Shown one piece after another: positions 1 through 7,890 of a stretch of 20,706 bases of DNA. The notes beneath the pieces are model-generated. The model was not told where the DNA came from. It did no database searches and saw nothing but the letters and a program-made list of their open reading frames with translations. Source of the stretch: Bog-793 sp050014835 (GTDB lineage Bacteria > Actinomycetota > Acidimicrobiia > Acidimicrobiales > Bog-793); NCBI GenBank assembly GCA_050014835.1, contig JBEKCO010000031.1, positions 1-20,706 of the forward strand, written 5' to 3'. The translations under genes and the position numbers were made by a program. Within the stretch, counting starts at the first letter, position 1. Every line of letters begins with the position of its first letter.

Positions 1-497
<497 letters not shown>

Positions 498-519
498 CCC
501 GACGAGACTACGAGACCGC

Positions 520-554
520 GCCCGGCCGGTCGCGGATCGCGCCGCGGGCCGGGC
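520..554. terminator. Candidate hairpin between helY and the ThyX-like gene
   Basis: An 8-bp perfect inverted repeat, GCCCGGCC (520-527) and GGCCGGGC (547-554), lies in the 72-bp gap after the helY stop. Its loop contains a smaller CGCG/CGCG pairing (531-534 with 538-541). There is no T-tract, so intrinsic termination is uncertain, and GC-rich DNA gives such repeats by chance. Confidence 0.25.
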
Positions 555-569
555 CCCGCCGGTCGCGGC

Positions 570-2708
570 TCAGCCGGAGGGTTCGCCGGGCGTCGAAGCG
601 GAGACGATCCCGCGTAGCAGCTGGTCGGCCGCCCTTGCGGCGACCGAGCCGAGCCGGGAGCCGGCTTCGGTGAGGGCGAGCTGGCGCAGCAGGTCGACGA
701 GGGTCTTCATATTGCGGACGAAATCGCCGCCGGAGACCGTCGCCGCGCCGCGCCGGGCCGGCCGGCCCGGCGGCGAGACGAGGTGGCGCAGTTCGGCGCC
801 GCGCGCCCACTCGTAGGCGAGGCGGGCGAAGCCGGCGTCGAGGAGGCGCGTCCGCGGGAGGTGCCGCGCCCGCTCGGCGTCTCGGAGGTCCCGCGCCAGT
901 CCGTCGAGGTCGGTGGCGCGGCCCGCCAGGCGGGCGTTCGGGAGGTCGGCGGGTGGGGCCGCCCGACGAGACTCGAAGGTGAAAAGCGACACGACGGCGG
1001 CGAGGCTCGGGGCGTCGAGCCCGCCGAGGAGCCCCGCCCCGACCGCCTCGGCGACGAGGAGGTCACAGTCGTGGTAGATGCCGGCCAGGCGCTCGCCCGT
1101 CGCGGTCACCCGCCAGCCCGCCAGGTAGCCGCGATCGCCGAGGAGGTCGATGACGGCGTCGAGCTGGCGGGTGAGCGGCGCTTCCGAGAGGTATTGGGCG
1201 AACGACGAGTGCACCAGCCGGTAGGCGTCGTCCGGCGCGTACCGCCGGACGAGGTTGACGGCCATGTTGTAGGTCGGACGGAACGAGCTGCGCAGGGCGC
1301 GGCTGCGCGCCGAGGCGAGGGCGGAGACCTCGGCGAACGTGTGGTACGGCGACCACAGCACGGCAGCGTGGCCGATGCGGTCGATCCCCCGCCGCCCGGC
1401 GCGCCCGGTGAGCTGGGTGTAGTTGCCGGCGGTGAGGTCCTCGTGCCCGGTGCCCGAGAACTTCGACAGCGCCTCGATGACGACGGAGCGCGCCGGCATG
1501 TTGACGCCGAGCGCGAGGGTCTCCGTCGCGAAGACGACCTTCACGATCGCCGCGCCAAAGAGCGCCTCGACGGCCTCCCGGAACGGCGGCACGAGCCCGG
1601 CGTGGTGCGCGGCGAAGCCGGCCTCGAGCCCCTCGACGAAGTTTCCGTAGCCGAGGACCCGCAGGTCGGCGTCGGTGAGCGCCTCGACGTGGTCGTCGGC
1701 GACGGAACGGATCAGGCGGCGGTCCTCGGGGGTCGTCAGCCGCAGCCCGGCCTCGAGGCACTGCCGCACGGCGTCGTCGCAGCCGGTCCGGGAGAAGACG
1801 AAGTAGATCGCCGGGAGGAGGTCCTCCTCGGAGAAACGCTCCACGAGCTCGGCGCGCCGGGGGCGGTAGACGGGCGAGCGGACGCCGGGGCGGCCGGCCT
1901 TTCCGGCCACCGCCCGGGGGCGCGACCGGGCGTCGAGCGCCACCGCCTCGGGGTTCGGCAGGCCGTCGACGAAGGTGGGGAGGATCTCGAGGCGGTGGGT
2001 GGCGCGGATCCCGAGGACGTAGAGGTTGCGCAGCTCGACCGGCCGGTGCTCCTCGATGACGTGGGCCGTCGTGCCGCGGACCTTCTCGATCCACCCGGCG
2101 AGCTCCTCGGCGTTCGAGACCGTCGCCGACAGGCAAACGAGGACGATCTCAGGCGGTGCGGAGAGGATGATCTCCTCCCAGACCGAGCCGCGGTAGCGGT
2201 CCTCGAGGTAGTGGACCTCGTCGAGGACGACGCAGCGCAGATGGGCGAGACGCGCCGCGTCGGCGTAGATCATGTTGCGCAGCACCTCGGTCGTCATGAC
2301 GACGACCTCGGCGTCGCCGTTGCGGGACACGTCGCCCGTGAGCAGTCCGACCCGGGCCGGCCCGTACTCGGCGGCGAAGTCGGTGTACTTCTGGTTGGAA
2401 AGGGCCTTCAGCGGCGTCGTGTAGATCGCCCGCCCCCCCGCCGCGAGCGCCCGGGCGACCGCGTACTCGGCGATGAGCGTCTTGCCGGAACCGGTCGGCG
2501 CGGCGACGAGGACGGAGTTGCCGGCGTCGAGCAGGTCGAACGCCTCGACCTGGAACGGGTCGAGCGCGAAACCCCTTCGGGCGACGAAGGCGCGGCGGAC
2601 CGAGTCGGGCGGGTCGCTGTCGGTTCGATCGCGCGTCGCGGTGTCCCGGTTCCCCGTGTCGTCGATCCCGCGTGCGACGCGCTCGGGCGTGTCGGACGGG
2701 CGTCTCAA
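570..2708 (-). CDS. helY: HelY-type Ski2-like DEAD/DEAH-box RNA helicase, short form
   Basis: A 712-residue superfamily 2 helicase. Visible motifs are Walker A APTGSGKT (70-77), DEVH box (163-166), SAT (194-196), HHAGLVP (about 368-374), TETLALGVNMPA (395-406) and QLTGRAGRRGID (432-443). Residues from about 510 resemble the DSHCT domain of Ski2/Mtr4 proteins, including GDFVRNMKTLVDLL near the end. HelY of Mycobacterium tuberculosis is about 906 residues and also lies next to tatC. This copy is about 190 shorter and seems to lack the insertion between the RecA core and DSHCT. These enzymes unwind structured RNA with ATP, probably in RNA turnover. The start is TTG at 2708-2706, just past the tatC stop (TGA 2715-2713), suggesting translational coupling. 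The first ~36 residues are polar and unconserved, and no in-frame ATG or GTG was found in them. Confidence 0.88.
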   Translation of the reverse strand: MRRPSDTPERVARGIDDTGNRDTATRDRTDSDPPDSVRRAFVARRGFALDPFQVEAFDLLDAGNSVLVAAPTGSGKTLIAEYAVARALAAGGRAIYTTPLKALSNQKYTDFAAEYGPARVGLLTGDVSRNGDAEVVVMTTEVLRNMIYADAARLAHLRCVVLDEVHYLEDRYRGSVWEEIILSAPPEIVLVCLSATVSNAEELAGWIEKVRGTTAHVIEEHRPVELRNLYVLGIRATHRLEILPTFVDGLPNPEAVALDARSRPRAVAGKAGRPGVRSPVYRPRRAELVERFSEEDLLPAIYFVFSRTGCDDAVRQCLEAGLRLTTPEDRRLIRSVADDHVEALTDADLRVLGYGNFVEGLEAGFAAHHAGLVPPFREAVEALFGAAIVKVVFATETLALGVNMPARSVVIEALSKFSGTGHEDLTAGNYTQLTGRAGRRGIDRIGHAAVLWSPYHTFAEVSALASARSRALRSSFRPTYNMAVNLVRRYAPDDAYRLVHSSFAQYLSEAPLTRQLDAVIDLLGDRGYLAGWRVTATGERLAGIYHDCDLLVAEAVGAGLLGGLDAPSLAAVVSLFTFESRRAAPPADLPNARLAGRATDLDGLARDLRDAERARHLPRTRLLDAGFARLAYEWARGAELRHLVSPPGRPARRGAATVSGGDFVRNMKTLVDLLRQLALTEAGSRLGSVAARAADQLLRGIVSASTPGEPSG

Positions 2709-2712
2709 GGGG

Positions 2713-3495
2713 TCAGGTGCTCGTCGCGCGTCGGCGCTTGCGGGTGACGAGCTTGCCGACTTGGATCGACGCCTCGTAGAAGAGGAGCATCGGGACCGCC
2801 ATCCCGAGCATGGAGAACGGGTCCGAGCTCGGGGTCACGACGCCGGCGAAGATGACGATGATGACGATGGCGGGGCGACGCCAGTGGGCGAGCTTCTGCG
2901 GAGTGAGCACACCCGCGATCTCGAGGGCGACGAGCACCACAGGGAACTCGAAGGACGCGCCGAAGATCGTCATCAAAGCGATGATGAGGCCGAGATACTT
3001 CGACGGTGTGAACAGGTCGTTGATGTTCGATCCCCCGACGGCGTGGAGGAAGCCCAGGGCGTGCGGGAACGCGACCCAGGCGATAAAGGCGCCGAACAGG
3101 AACAGCGCGACGGTCGAGAGGGCGAACGGGATTGCGTAGCGCTTCTCGTTCGCCTTGAGTCCGGGGGTGATGAAGCGCCACAGCTCGAATACGATGACCG
3201 GCGAGGCGAGGACGAGCCCGCCGTAGCCGGTCATGTTGAGCCGCACCACGAAGGCGTCGAGCGGCCCGAACACCGTCAGGTCGCAGTGGTTGCCCGTGAG
3301 GTGGGCCTGGACGCAGTAGGGGTGGAGGAAGAACCGGAGGATCTCGTTGTAGAAGATGTAGGCGACGACGGCGGCGATGACGAAGGCGACGAACGAGACG
3401 ATGAGGCGTTGACGCAGCTCGGCGAGGTGGCCGACGAGCGTCATCGTCCCGTTCTCGGACGGGGTTCCTGCGCGGCCTCGGATCAGGGTTGCCAT
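2713..3495 (-). CDS. tatC: Sec-independent (twin-arginine) protein translocase subunit TatC
   Basis: A 260-residue polytopic membrane protein with six hydrophobic segments, at roughly 31-49, 90-105, 122-148, 165-192, 208-220 and 228-242. TatC hallmarks are present: HLAELRQRL (23-31) at the cytoplasmic N-terminus, FELWRFITPGL (103-113) and FEFP (182-185), whose Glu corresponds to the conserved membrane glutamate. TatC recognises twin-arginine signal peptides and, with TatA/TatB, exports folded proteins. It starts at ATG 3495-3493; an in-frame ATG at codon 18 is a possible alternative. The preceding Tat gene ends 27 bp upstream and helY follows after about 4 bp, so the three genes are probably co-transcribed. 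The order tatA-tatC-helY matches mycobacteria, where it also adjoins the Pup ligase region. Confidence 0.95.
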   Translation of the reverse strand: MATLIRGRAGTPSENGTMTLVGHLAELRQRLIVSFVAFVIAAVVAYIFYNEILRFFLHPYCVQAHLTGNHCDLTVFGPLDAFVVRLNMTGYGGLVLASPVIVFELWRFITPGLKANEKRYAIPFALSTVALFLFGAFIAWVAFPHALGFLHAVGGSNINDLFTPSKYLGLIIALMTIFGASFEFPVVLVALEIAGVLTPQKLAHWRRPAIVIIVIFAGVVTPSSDPFSMLGMAVPMLLFYEASIQVGKLVTRKRRRATST

Positions 3496-3522
3496 GTCGG
3501 ATCTCGCGCACGCCCGCCGGGG

Positions 3523-3906
3523 TCAGTTCATGCTCGGGTCGTCGGCCGCAGGGGAGAAGTCGCCGAGCTCGGCGTGGGCCGGCTCCGCCGGCGCGGCACT
3601 CCCCCCGCCCGCGTCGTCCCCGTCCGTGCCTGCGGGCGTGGCGGATTCGCCCGATTTCGCCGGGGAGCCCGCGTCGGTCAGGAATCCGCTGAGCGTGCCG
3701 CGCACCGAGGGGATGCGCGGGATCGACGTGAGGTCGAGCTCGGGCATCACGGAGCGCACCTCGTCGGTCACCTCCTGGCGGATCCGAGTGACCTCGTGCC
3801 AGGCGGCGCCGAGTTGCCGGGCAAGCTTCGGCAGGCGGTCAGGACCCATCACGATCAGGATGACGACGAGGATCATGAGGATCTTCGCCGGGTCGAGACT
3901 GCCCAC
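3523..3906 (-). CDS. tatA: TatA/TatB-family translocase subunit
   Basis: A 127-residue protein with the TatA/TatB layout: a short N-terminal membrane helix (about 8-20), a Gly-Pro hinge (21-22), an amphipathic helix starting DRLPKLARQLG, and a long acidic, Ala/Gly/Pro-rich tail. The hinge reads GPDRLP, closer to the TatB consensus GPERLP than to the FG...KLP of TatA, so it may act as TatB or as a bifunctional subunit. It starts at GTG 3906-3904 (MGSLDPAKIL) with no obvious Shine-Dalgarno. tatC follows 27 bp downstream and lepB ends 61 bp upstream. It should work with TatC in folded-protein export. The family is secure; the A or B assignment is not. Confidence 0.88.
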   Translation of the reverse strand: MGSLDPAKILMILVVILIVMGPDRLPKLARQLGAAWHEVTRIRQEVTDEVRSVMPELDLTSIPRIPSVRGTLSGFLTDAGSPAKSGESATPAGTDGDDAGGGSAAPAEPAHAELGDFSPAADDPSMN

Positions 3907-3967
3907 GACGGATCAGTCTACAAGTCCGATTCCCCCCCCGACGAGGTCGGATATCAGGGGTTCCCGG

Positions 3968-4639
3968 CTAGAAGATGATGAGATCGGGGTGCCAGCTCCG
4001 CCAGACGACGGCGACGACCCGTCCGACGATGTCGGTTCCCGGCACTGCACCCCAGATCCGGCTGTCGCAGGAAACCAAGCGGTTGTCGCCCATGACGTAG
4101 ACGTCGTTCTTCGGGACGGTGTACTTGACGATCGGTTGTCCGATCAGGGTGTCCTTGCCGTCGTCGGGGAAGTAGCTCTCGTTGAGCTTGTGCGGGGTGT
4201 GGTTCGCGTCGCGGATCCAGATCACGTCCTTCTGTGACCAGATCGTCTGACCTCCGGTCGCGACGACGCGTTTCACGAGGTCACCGTCGTCGGTCCCGCA
4301 GTCGCGGCTCGCGGCCGGCGGGGTGTGGAAGACGACGATGTCGCCGGCGTGCACCGAGTGGAAGTTGAAGTCGAACTTGTCGACGAGGATCCGGTCGCCG
4401 ATCTGCAGCGTTGGCTCCATCGAGCTCGAGGGCACGAAATAGGCCTGGAAGACGTAGGTCCGGATGCCGAGGGCGATGAGGACCGCGATCGCGATGCCGA
4501 TCACCAGATCGAAGAGGGCGCGGCGGCGGGTATGTCTCGTCGACCGGTGGGCACGGCGTCTCCATCCCGGCCCCGGCCCGGTGGCCGCCACGGGCTCGCT
4601 GGCGCCGGTCGGCGGCTCGTTCGTCTCGTCGCTGTCCAC
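3968..4639 (-). CDS. lepB: Signal peptidase I (type I leader peptidase)
   Basis: A 223-residue S26-family serine protease with one N-terminal membrane anchor (about 43-62) after an Arg-rich cytoplasmic stretch. Box B is SSSMEPTL (71-78) with catalytic Ser73, box D is LVKRVVATGG (121-130) with the general-base Lys123, and box E is GDNR...DSR (184-187 and 192-194). Both catalytic residues are present. It removes signal peptides from exported proteins on the outer membrane face. The start is GTG 4639-4637, preceded by GAGG in a short leader 13 bp after the pafA stop, which suggests co-transcription with pafA. Two extracytoplasmic cysteines (114 and 191) could form a disulfide. Its place between pafA and the Tat genes differs from mycobacteria, where pafB and pafC lie there. 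Confidence 0.95.
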   Translation of the reverse strand: MDSDETNEPPTGASEPVAATGPGPGWRRRAHRSTRHTRRRALFDLVIGIAIAVLIALGIRTYVFQAYFVPSSSMEPTLQIGDRILVDKFDFNFHSVHAGDIVVFHTPPAASRDCGTDDGDLVKRVVATGGQTIWSQKDVIWIRDANHTPHKLNESYFPDDGKDTLIGQPIVKYTVPKNDVYVMGDNRLVSCDSRIWGAVPGTDIVGRVVAVVWRSWHPDLIIF

Positions 4640-4652
4640 GGATCCTCGGTTC

Positions 4653-6011
4653 CTACATCGACTCGATCAGCCGCTCGACCCGCTCGTCGTGGGCCCGGAA
4701 GGGGTCCTTCAAGAGCACGGTCCGCTGCGTCTGGTCGTTCAGCTTGAGATGCACCCAATCGACGGTGAAGTCGCGCCGTCGTTGCTTCGCCCGACGGATG
4801 AACTCCCCGCGCAGGCGGGCCCGCGTCGTCGCCGGTGGGACGTCCATCGCCTCGGTGATCGCGGCGTCGGTGACGACACGTTCGAGGAGCCCGCGTCGCT
4901 GCAGACGGTAGAAGATGCCGCGCCGCTGGCTGACGTCATGGTACTGGAGATCGAGCAGCGCGACCCGAGGGCTGCCGAGGCCGAGCGAGTGGCGGGCACG
5001 GTAGGCCTCGACGAGGTTGTGCTTGATCACCCAGTCGCACTCGCGATCGAGCGCGAGCGGGTCGCGCTCAATCGTCTCCACACAGTGCCGCCACATCTCG
5101 AGGGCACGGGTCTCCATCGGCGACAGGCCGTGCTGGGAGGCGTAGCGCACCGCCCGACCGAGGTACTCGGACTGGATATCGAGCGCGCTCACCTCCCTCC
5201 CGTTCGCCAGGCGGATCTGGCGCCGGCACGTCGTGTCGTGGCTGATCTCGCGGATGGCGCGGATCGGGTCCTCGAGGGTCATGTCGCGCAGCACGACGCC
5301 GGGGTCCTCGAGCATCTGCAGCATGATGCTCGTCGCGCCCACCTTCAGGAACGTCGCGTACTCGCTCATGTTCGAGTCGCCGACGATGACGTGGAGCCGC
5401 CGGAAGCGCTCGGCGTCGGCGTGGGGCTCGTCACGGGTGTTGATGATCGGGCGCGACCGCGTCGTCGCGGAGGACACGCCCTCCCAGATGTGTTCGGCGC
5501 GCTGCGAGAGGCAGTAGACGGCGCCGCGGGCCGTCTGGAGGACCTTGCCGGCGCCGGCGTAGATCTGCCGCGTGACGAGGAACGGGATGAGGACCTGCGC
5601 GTAGTGGACGAAGTCGTCGCGCCGTGCCGTCAGGTAGTTCTCGTGGCAGCCGTAGGAGTTCCCCGCCGAGTCGGTGTTGTTCTTGAACAGGTAGACGACC
5701 CCGCGGATGCCCTCGTCGCGCAGACGCGCCTCGGCCGACTCGACGAGACCCTCGAGGATCCGCTCCCCCGCCTTGTCGTGGGCGACGAGGTCCTCGATCG
5801 TGTCGCACTCGGGGGTCGCGTACTCGGGGTGGCTGCCGACGTCGAGGTAGAGACGCGCCCCGTTCTCCAAAAAGACGTTGGAGGACCGGCCCCAGCTGAC
5901 GACGCGGCGGAACAGGTAGCGGGCGACCTCGTCGGGGCTGAGCCGGCGTTGCCCGCGCAGCGCGCACGTGACGCCGTACTCGTTCTCGATTCCGAAGATG
6001 CGTCGCTCCAC
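4653..6011 (-). CDS. pafA: Pup--protein ligase PafA
   Basis: At 452 residues this equals the length of mycobacterial PafA. It opens MERRIFGIENEYGVTC, the carboxylate-amine ligase signature with the Mg/ATP-binding Glu9. LYLDVGSHPEYATPE follows, with an Asp (57) at the general-base position, then NNTDSAGNSYGCHENY and RPIINTRDEPHAD. PafA uses ATP to phosphorylate the C-terminal Glu of deamidated Pup and joins it to a substrate lysine, marking the protein for the proteasome. It lacks the N-terminal loop insertion seen in its paralogue Dop (8084-9589), which supports PafA rather than Dop. It starts at GTG 6011-6009 with no Shine-Dalgarno; a TAGCTT hexamer (6025-6020) eight bases upstream suggests a leaderless transcript. 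lepB follows after 13 bp. It is split from prcA by an oppositely oriented gene. Confidence 0.97.
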   Translation of the reverse strand: MERRIFGIENEYGVTCALRGQRRLSPDEVARYLFRRVVSWGRSSNVFLENGARLYLDVGSHPEYATPECDTIEDLVAHDKAGERILEGLVESAEARLRDEGIRGVVYLFKNNTDSAGNSYGCHENYLTARRDDFVHYAQVLIPFLVTRQIYAGAGKVLQTARGAVYCLSQRAEHIWEGVSSATTRSRPIINTRDEPHADAERFRRLHVIVGDSNMSEYATFLKVGATSIMLQMLEDPGVVLRDMTLEDPIRAIREISHDTTCRRQIRLANGREVSALDIQSEYLGRAVRYASQHGLSPMETRALEMWRHCVETIERDPLALDRECDWVIKHNLVEAYRARHSLGLGSPRVALLDLQYHDVSQRRGIFYRLQRRGLLERVVTDAAITEAMDVPPATTRARLRGEFIRRAKQRRRDFTVDWVHLKLNDQTQRTVLLKDPFRAHDERVERLIESM

Positions 6012-6019
6012 GACGAGTC

Positions 6020-6025
6020 AAGCTA
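6020..6025 (-). promoter_or_regulatory. Candidate -10 box of a leaderless pafA transcript
   Basis: On the minus strand TAGCTT lies 8 bases before the pafA GTG and no Shine-Dalgarno is present, as expected for leaderless actinobacterial genes. No convincing -35 is seen. Position and sequence only; not proven. Confidence 0.3.
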
Positions 6026-6065
6026 GCGGTACCACCTGAGCAGCGGACGTGCGGGGCCGGGGCGG

Positions 6066-6071
6066 TACCCT
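6066..6071 (+). promoter_or_regulatory. Candidate -10 box of a leaderless DUF2007-like transcript
   Basis: TACCCT ends 6 bases before the GTG at 6078, so transcription would begin at about the start codon. No Shine-Dalgarno is visible. The box overlaps the second of two direct GCGGTACC repeats (6026-6033 and 6062-6069) in this 66-bp divergent gap. Confidence 0.3.
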
Positions 6072-6077
6072 CGGCGG

Positions 6078-6395
6078 GTGGAATCGGCGCAGGACTTCGT
6101 CTATCTCACGACGGTCGTTGGCTCGGTCGCCGGCCACCTCGTCGTCGGGCGGTTGCGGGCCGAGGGCGTGGCAGCGACGATGCGCGGACCGGTCGAGGGG
6201 CCCTACCCGTTCCCGTCCGAGATCGACGTGCTCGTGCCCGCCGCCGATCTCGACCTCGCCCGGGAGATCCTGCTCGCCGACGCCGTCGAGGCGACCTTCG
6301 ACGAGATGGGCCGGGGCGGCGCGACCGGCCCGGCGCGCTCCAGGCGGGAGCGGTCGGGGCCGTCGGGGTGGTTCAGGCGCCGACGAGGGCGTTGA
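6078..6395 (+). CDS. Small DUF2007-like protein
   Basis: A 105-residue soluble protein from GTG 6078. Residues 7-70 resemble the DUF2007 (putative signal-transducing) fold: FVYLTTVVGSVAGHLVVGRL, then a Gly/Pro turn and IDVLVPAADLDLAREIL. The domain pattern is a beta strand, a helix that scans several protein positions, and a strand before a C-terminal helix. The last ~30 residues are Arg/Gly-rich and probably disordered. The function of the family is unknown; it often appears as a lone ferredoxin-fold-like domain. It is the only plus-strand gene inside the Pup-proteasome locus, diverges from pafA over 66 bp, and converges on prcA with a 23-base overlap of coding ends (6373-6395). The family assignment is by pattern and is tentative; the gene is well supported by its codon pattern. 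Confidence 0.7.
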   Translation: MESAQDFVYLTTVVGSVAGHLVVGRLRAEGVAATMRGPVEGPYPFPSEIDVLVPAADLDLAREILLADAVEATFDEMGRGGATGPARSRRERSGPSGWFRRRRGR

Positions 6396-7050
6396 GCTCG
6401 GCCCGCTCGATCCGCCGGAACGCCCGGCGGCCGGCGGACTTCTCGAGCACGCCGACTTCGAGGTCGTCGACGCCGAGGGTCCGATCCGGTCCCGCCAGGC
6501 ACGCCACACAGCCCCGCACCGCCGTCGTGAGGTCCGAGGCGGGGTCGAAAGCCTGCTCGAGCCGGGAGGCGATCGCCTCGGCCTCGCCGCCGAGGACGGT
6601 CCAGTTCTCCTCGTCGACGACGGTCCCGTCGTAGGCGATGTGGTAGAGCCGGTGGTCGCCGGTCGGCGAGAGCTCGGCGACGAGGATCTCGACCTCGAGC
6701 GGCTTCATCTCGTGGGTGAACACCTGGCCGAGGTACTGCGCATAGAGATTGGCGAGCGAGCGCGCGTCGACGTCCTCGCGTGAGTAGGCGTAGCCCTTCG
6801 TGTCGGCGTGACGGATGCCCGCCACGCGCAGCTGGTCGAACTCGTTGTACTTGCCGACACCGGCGAAGGCGACCCGGTCGTAGATCTCGCTCACCTTGTG
6901 GAGGGTTCTCGAGGGGTTCTCCGCGACGATGAGGATCCCATCCGCGTAGGCGACGGCGACGAGCGCCCGGCCCCGCGCGATGCCTTTCTGGGCGTACTCG
7001 GCGCGGTCCTTCATCACCTGCTCGGGCGCGACGTAGTACGGCATCGTCAT
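6373..7050 (-). CDS. prcA: Proteasome subunit alpha
   Basis: A 225-residue alpha-type 20S subunit. The N-terminus MTMPYYVAPEQVMKDRAEYAQ followed by KGIARGR matches actinobacterial PrcA, with the H0 helix and the conserved Lys/Arg region that docks the activator. VAGVGKYNEF and LYHIAYDGTV are further family stretches. Alpha subunits form the outer heptameric rings, gate substrate entry and bind the C-termini of ARC. There is no catalytic Thr, as expected. The ATG at 7050-7048 overlaps the prcB stop (TGA 7049-7047) in an ATGA junction, so the two subunits are translationally coupled; an ATG two codons later is an alternative. The 3' end overlaps the convergent DUF2007-like gene by 23 bases. Confidence 0.96.
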   Translation of the reverse strand: MTMPYYVAPEQVMKDRAEYAQKGIARGRALVAVAYADGILIVAENPSRTLHKVSEIYDRVAFAGVGKYNEFDQLRVAGIRHADTKGYAYSREDVDARSLANLYAQYLGQVFTHEMKPLEVEILVAELSPTGDHRLYHIAYDGTVVDEENWTVLGGEAEAIASRLEQAFDPASDLTTAVRGCVACLAGPDRTLGVDDLEVGVLEKSAGRRAFRRIERAELNALVGA

Positions 7051-7853
7051 CGGCCGTCACCACCCGTCGCAGACTGGCCGCGGCGCGCCAGGATCGCGGC
7101 GAACCGTTCGGCGACCTCGTCGTCGGCGAGGCGGGAGAAGCCCGACGCGTCGACCGTCGCGATGATCGGGTAGATGCCGCGCACCGGGTCAGGACCGCCG
7201 GTCGCCGAGTCCTCGTCGGCCGCCTGGTAGAGCGAGCTCACGGCGAGCTCGATCGCCTCGACGCGGGAGAGGTCCTCGCGGAAGCCGAGCTTGATCGCCG
7301 TCTCGGCGACCCGTCCGCCGGAACCCGTCGCGTGGAAGTCGGTTTCCTCGTAGCGGCCGCCGGTGAGGTCGTAGGTGAAGATCCGCCCGGTCTGGCGGTT
7401 CGTGTCCCAGCCGGCGAACAACGGCACGACGCCGAGCCCCTGCATCGCCATCGGCAGGTGGTCGCGCACGAGCTGGGCGAGCTGGTTCGCCTTGCCCTCC
7501 AGGGTGAGCACCGCGCCCTCGACCTTCTCGTAGTGCTCGAGCTGGACCTGGAAGAGACGCACCATCTCGATCGCCGGCCCGGCCGCGCCGGCGATGGCGA
7601 CTGCGGAGTAACGGTCGGCCGGGAAGACCTTCTCGATGGCTCGGTGGGCGATGGCGACGCCCTCGGTCGCGCGGCGGTCCCCCACCATCACGACGCCGCC
7701 CGAGTAACGGAGCGCGGCGATCGTCGTCGCCTGGCGGACGTCGGCGAGGGGCGCCGGCGTCGCGGGAAGCCCGACGCCCGGGCGGGCGCGCCGCAGCAGC
7801 TCGACGAAATCGGGTCCGGGGTCCTCAGCGGGTGGGAACAGATACAGGCCCAT
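7047..7853 (-). CDS. prcB: Proteasome subunit beta (catalytic)
   Basis: A 268-residue beta subunit with a propeptide of about 42 residues. The mature form should begin at Thr43 in RQATTIAALRY. The other catalytic residues fall where the family needs them relative to Thr1: Asp17 (Asp59, in VMVGDRR) and Lys33 (Lys75, in AIEKVF). Seven-membered beta rings form the inner proteolytic chamber. The residue before the predicted cleavage is Ala, where mycobacterial PrcB has Gly. It starts at ATG 7853-7851, 37 bp after the pup stop, without a strong Shine-Dalgarno; a TAGGGT box lies 9 bases upstream. It ends inside the prcA start codon, so prcB and prcA are coupled. Confidence 0.96.
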   Translation of the reverse strand: MGLYLFPPAEDPGPDFVELLRRARPGVGLPATPAPLADVRQATTIAALRYSGGVVMVGDRRATEGVAIAHRAIEKVFPADRYSAVAIAGAAGPAIEMVRLFQVQLEHYEKVEGAVLTLEGKANQLAQLVRDHLPMAMQGLGVVPLFAGWDTNRQTGRIFTYDLTGGRYEETDFHATGSGGRVAETAIKLGFREDLSRVEAIELAVSSLYQAADEDSATGGPDPVRGIYPIIATVDASGFSRLADDEVAERFAAILARRGQSATGGDGR

Positions 7854-7862
7854 CGGGGTGGA

Positions 7863-7868
7863 ACCCTA
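7863..7868 (-). promoter_or_regulatory. TAGGGT box upstream of prcB
   Basis: On the minus strand TAGGGT within AACTAGGGTT lies 9 bases before the prcB ATG, a spacing compatible with a leaderless -10 element. The same hexamer precedes dop and arc. No clear -35 is visible. Confidence 0.3.
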
Positions 7869-7890
7869 GTTGCCGGAGGCGGCCGGACAC

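Noticed and set aside
783..2747. Long plus-strand open frame across helY
   Set aside because: It is antisense to a helicase with every motif in order; its product is repetitive Arg/Glu/Val/Asp-rich sequence typical of the mirror frame of GC-rich genes.
4464..6026. Long plus-strand open frame across pafA
   Set aside because: It is the reverse frame of a full-length PafA and its translation shows no domain and is low in complexity.
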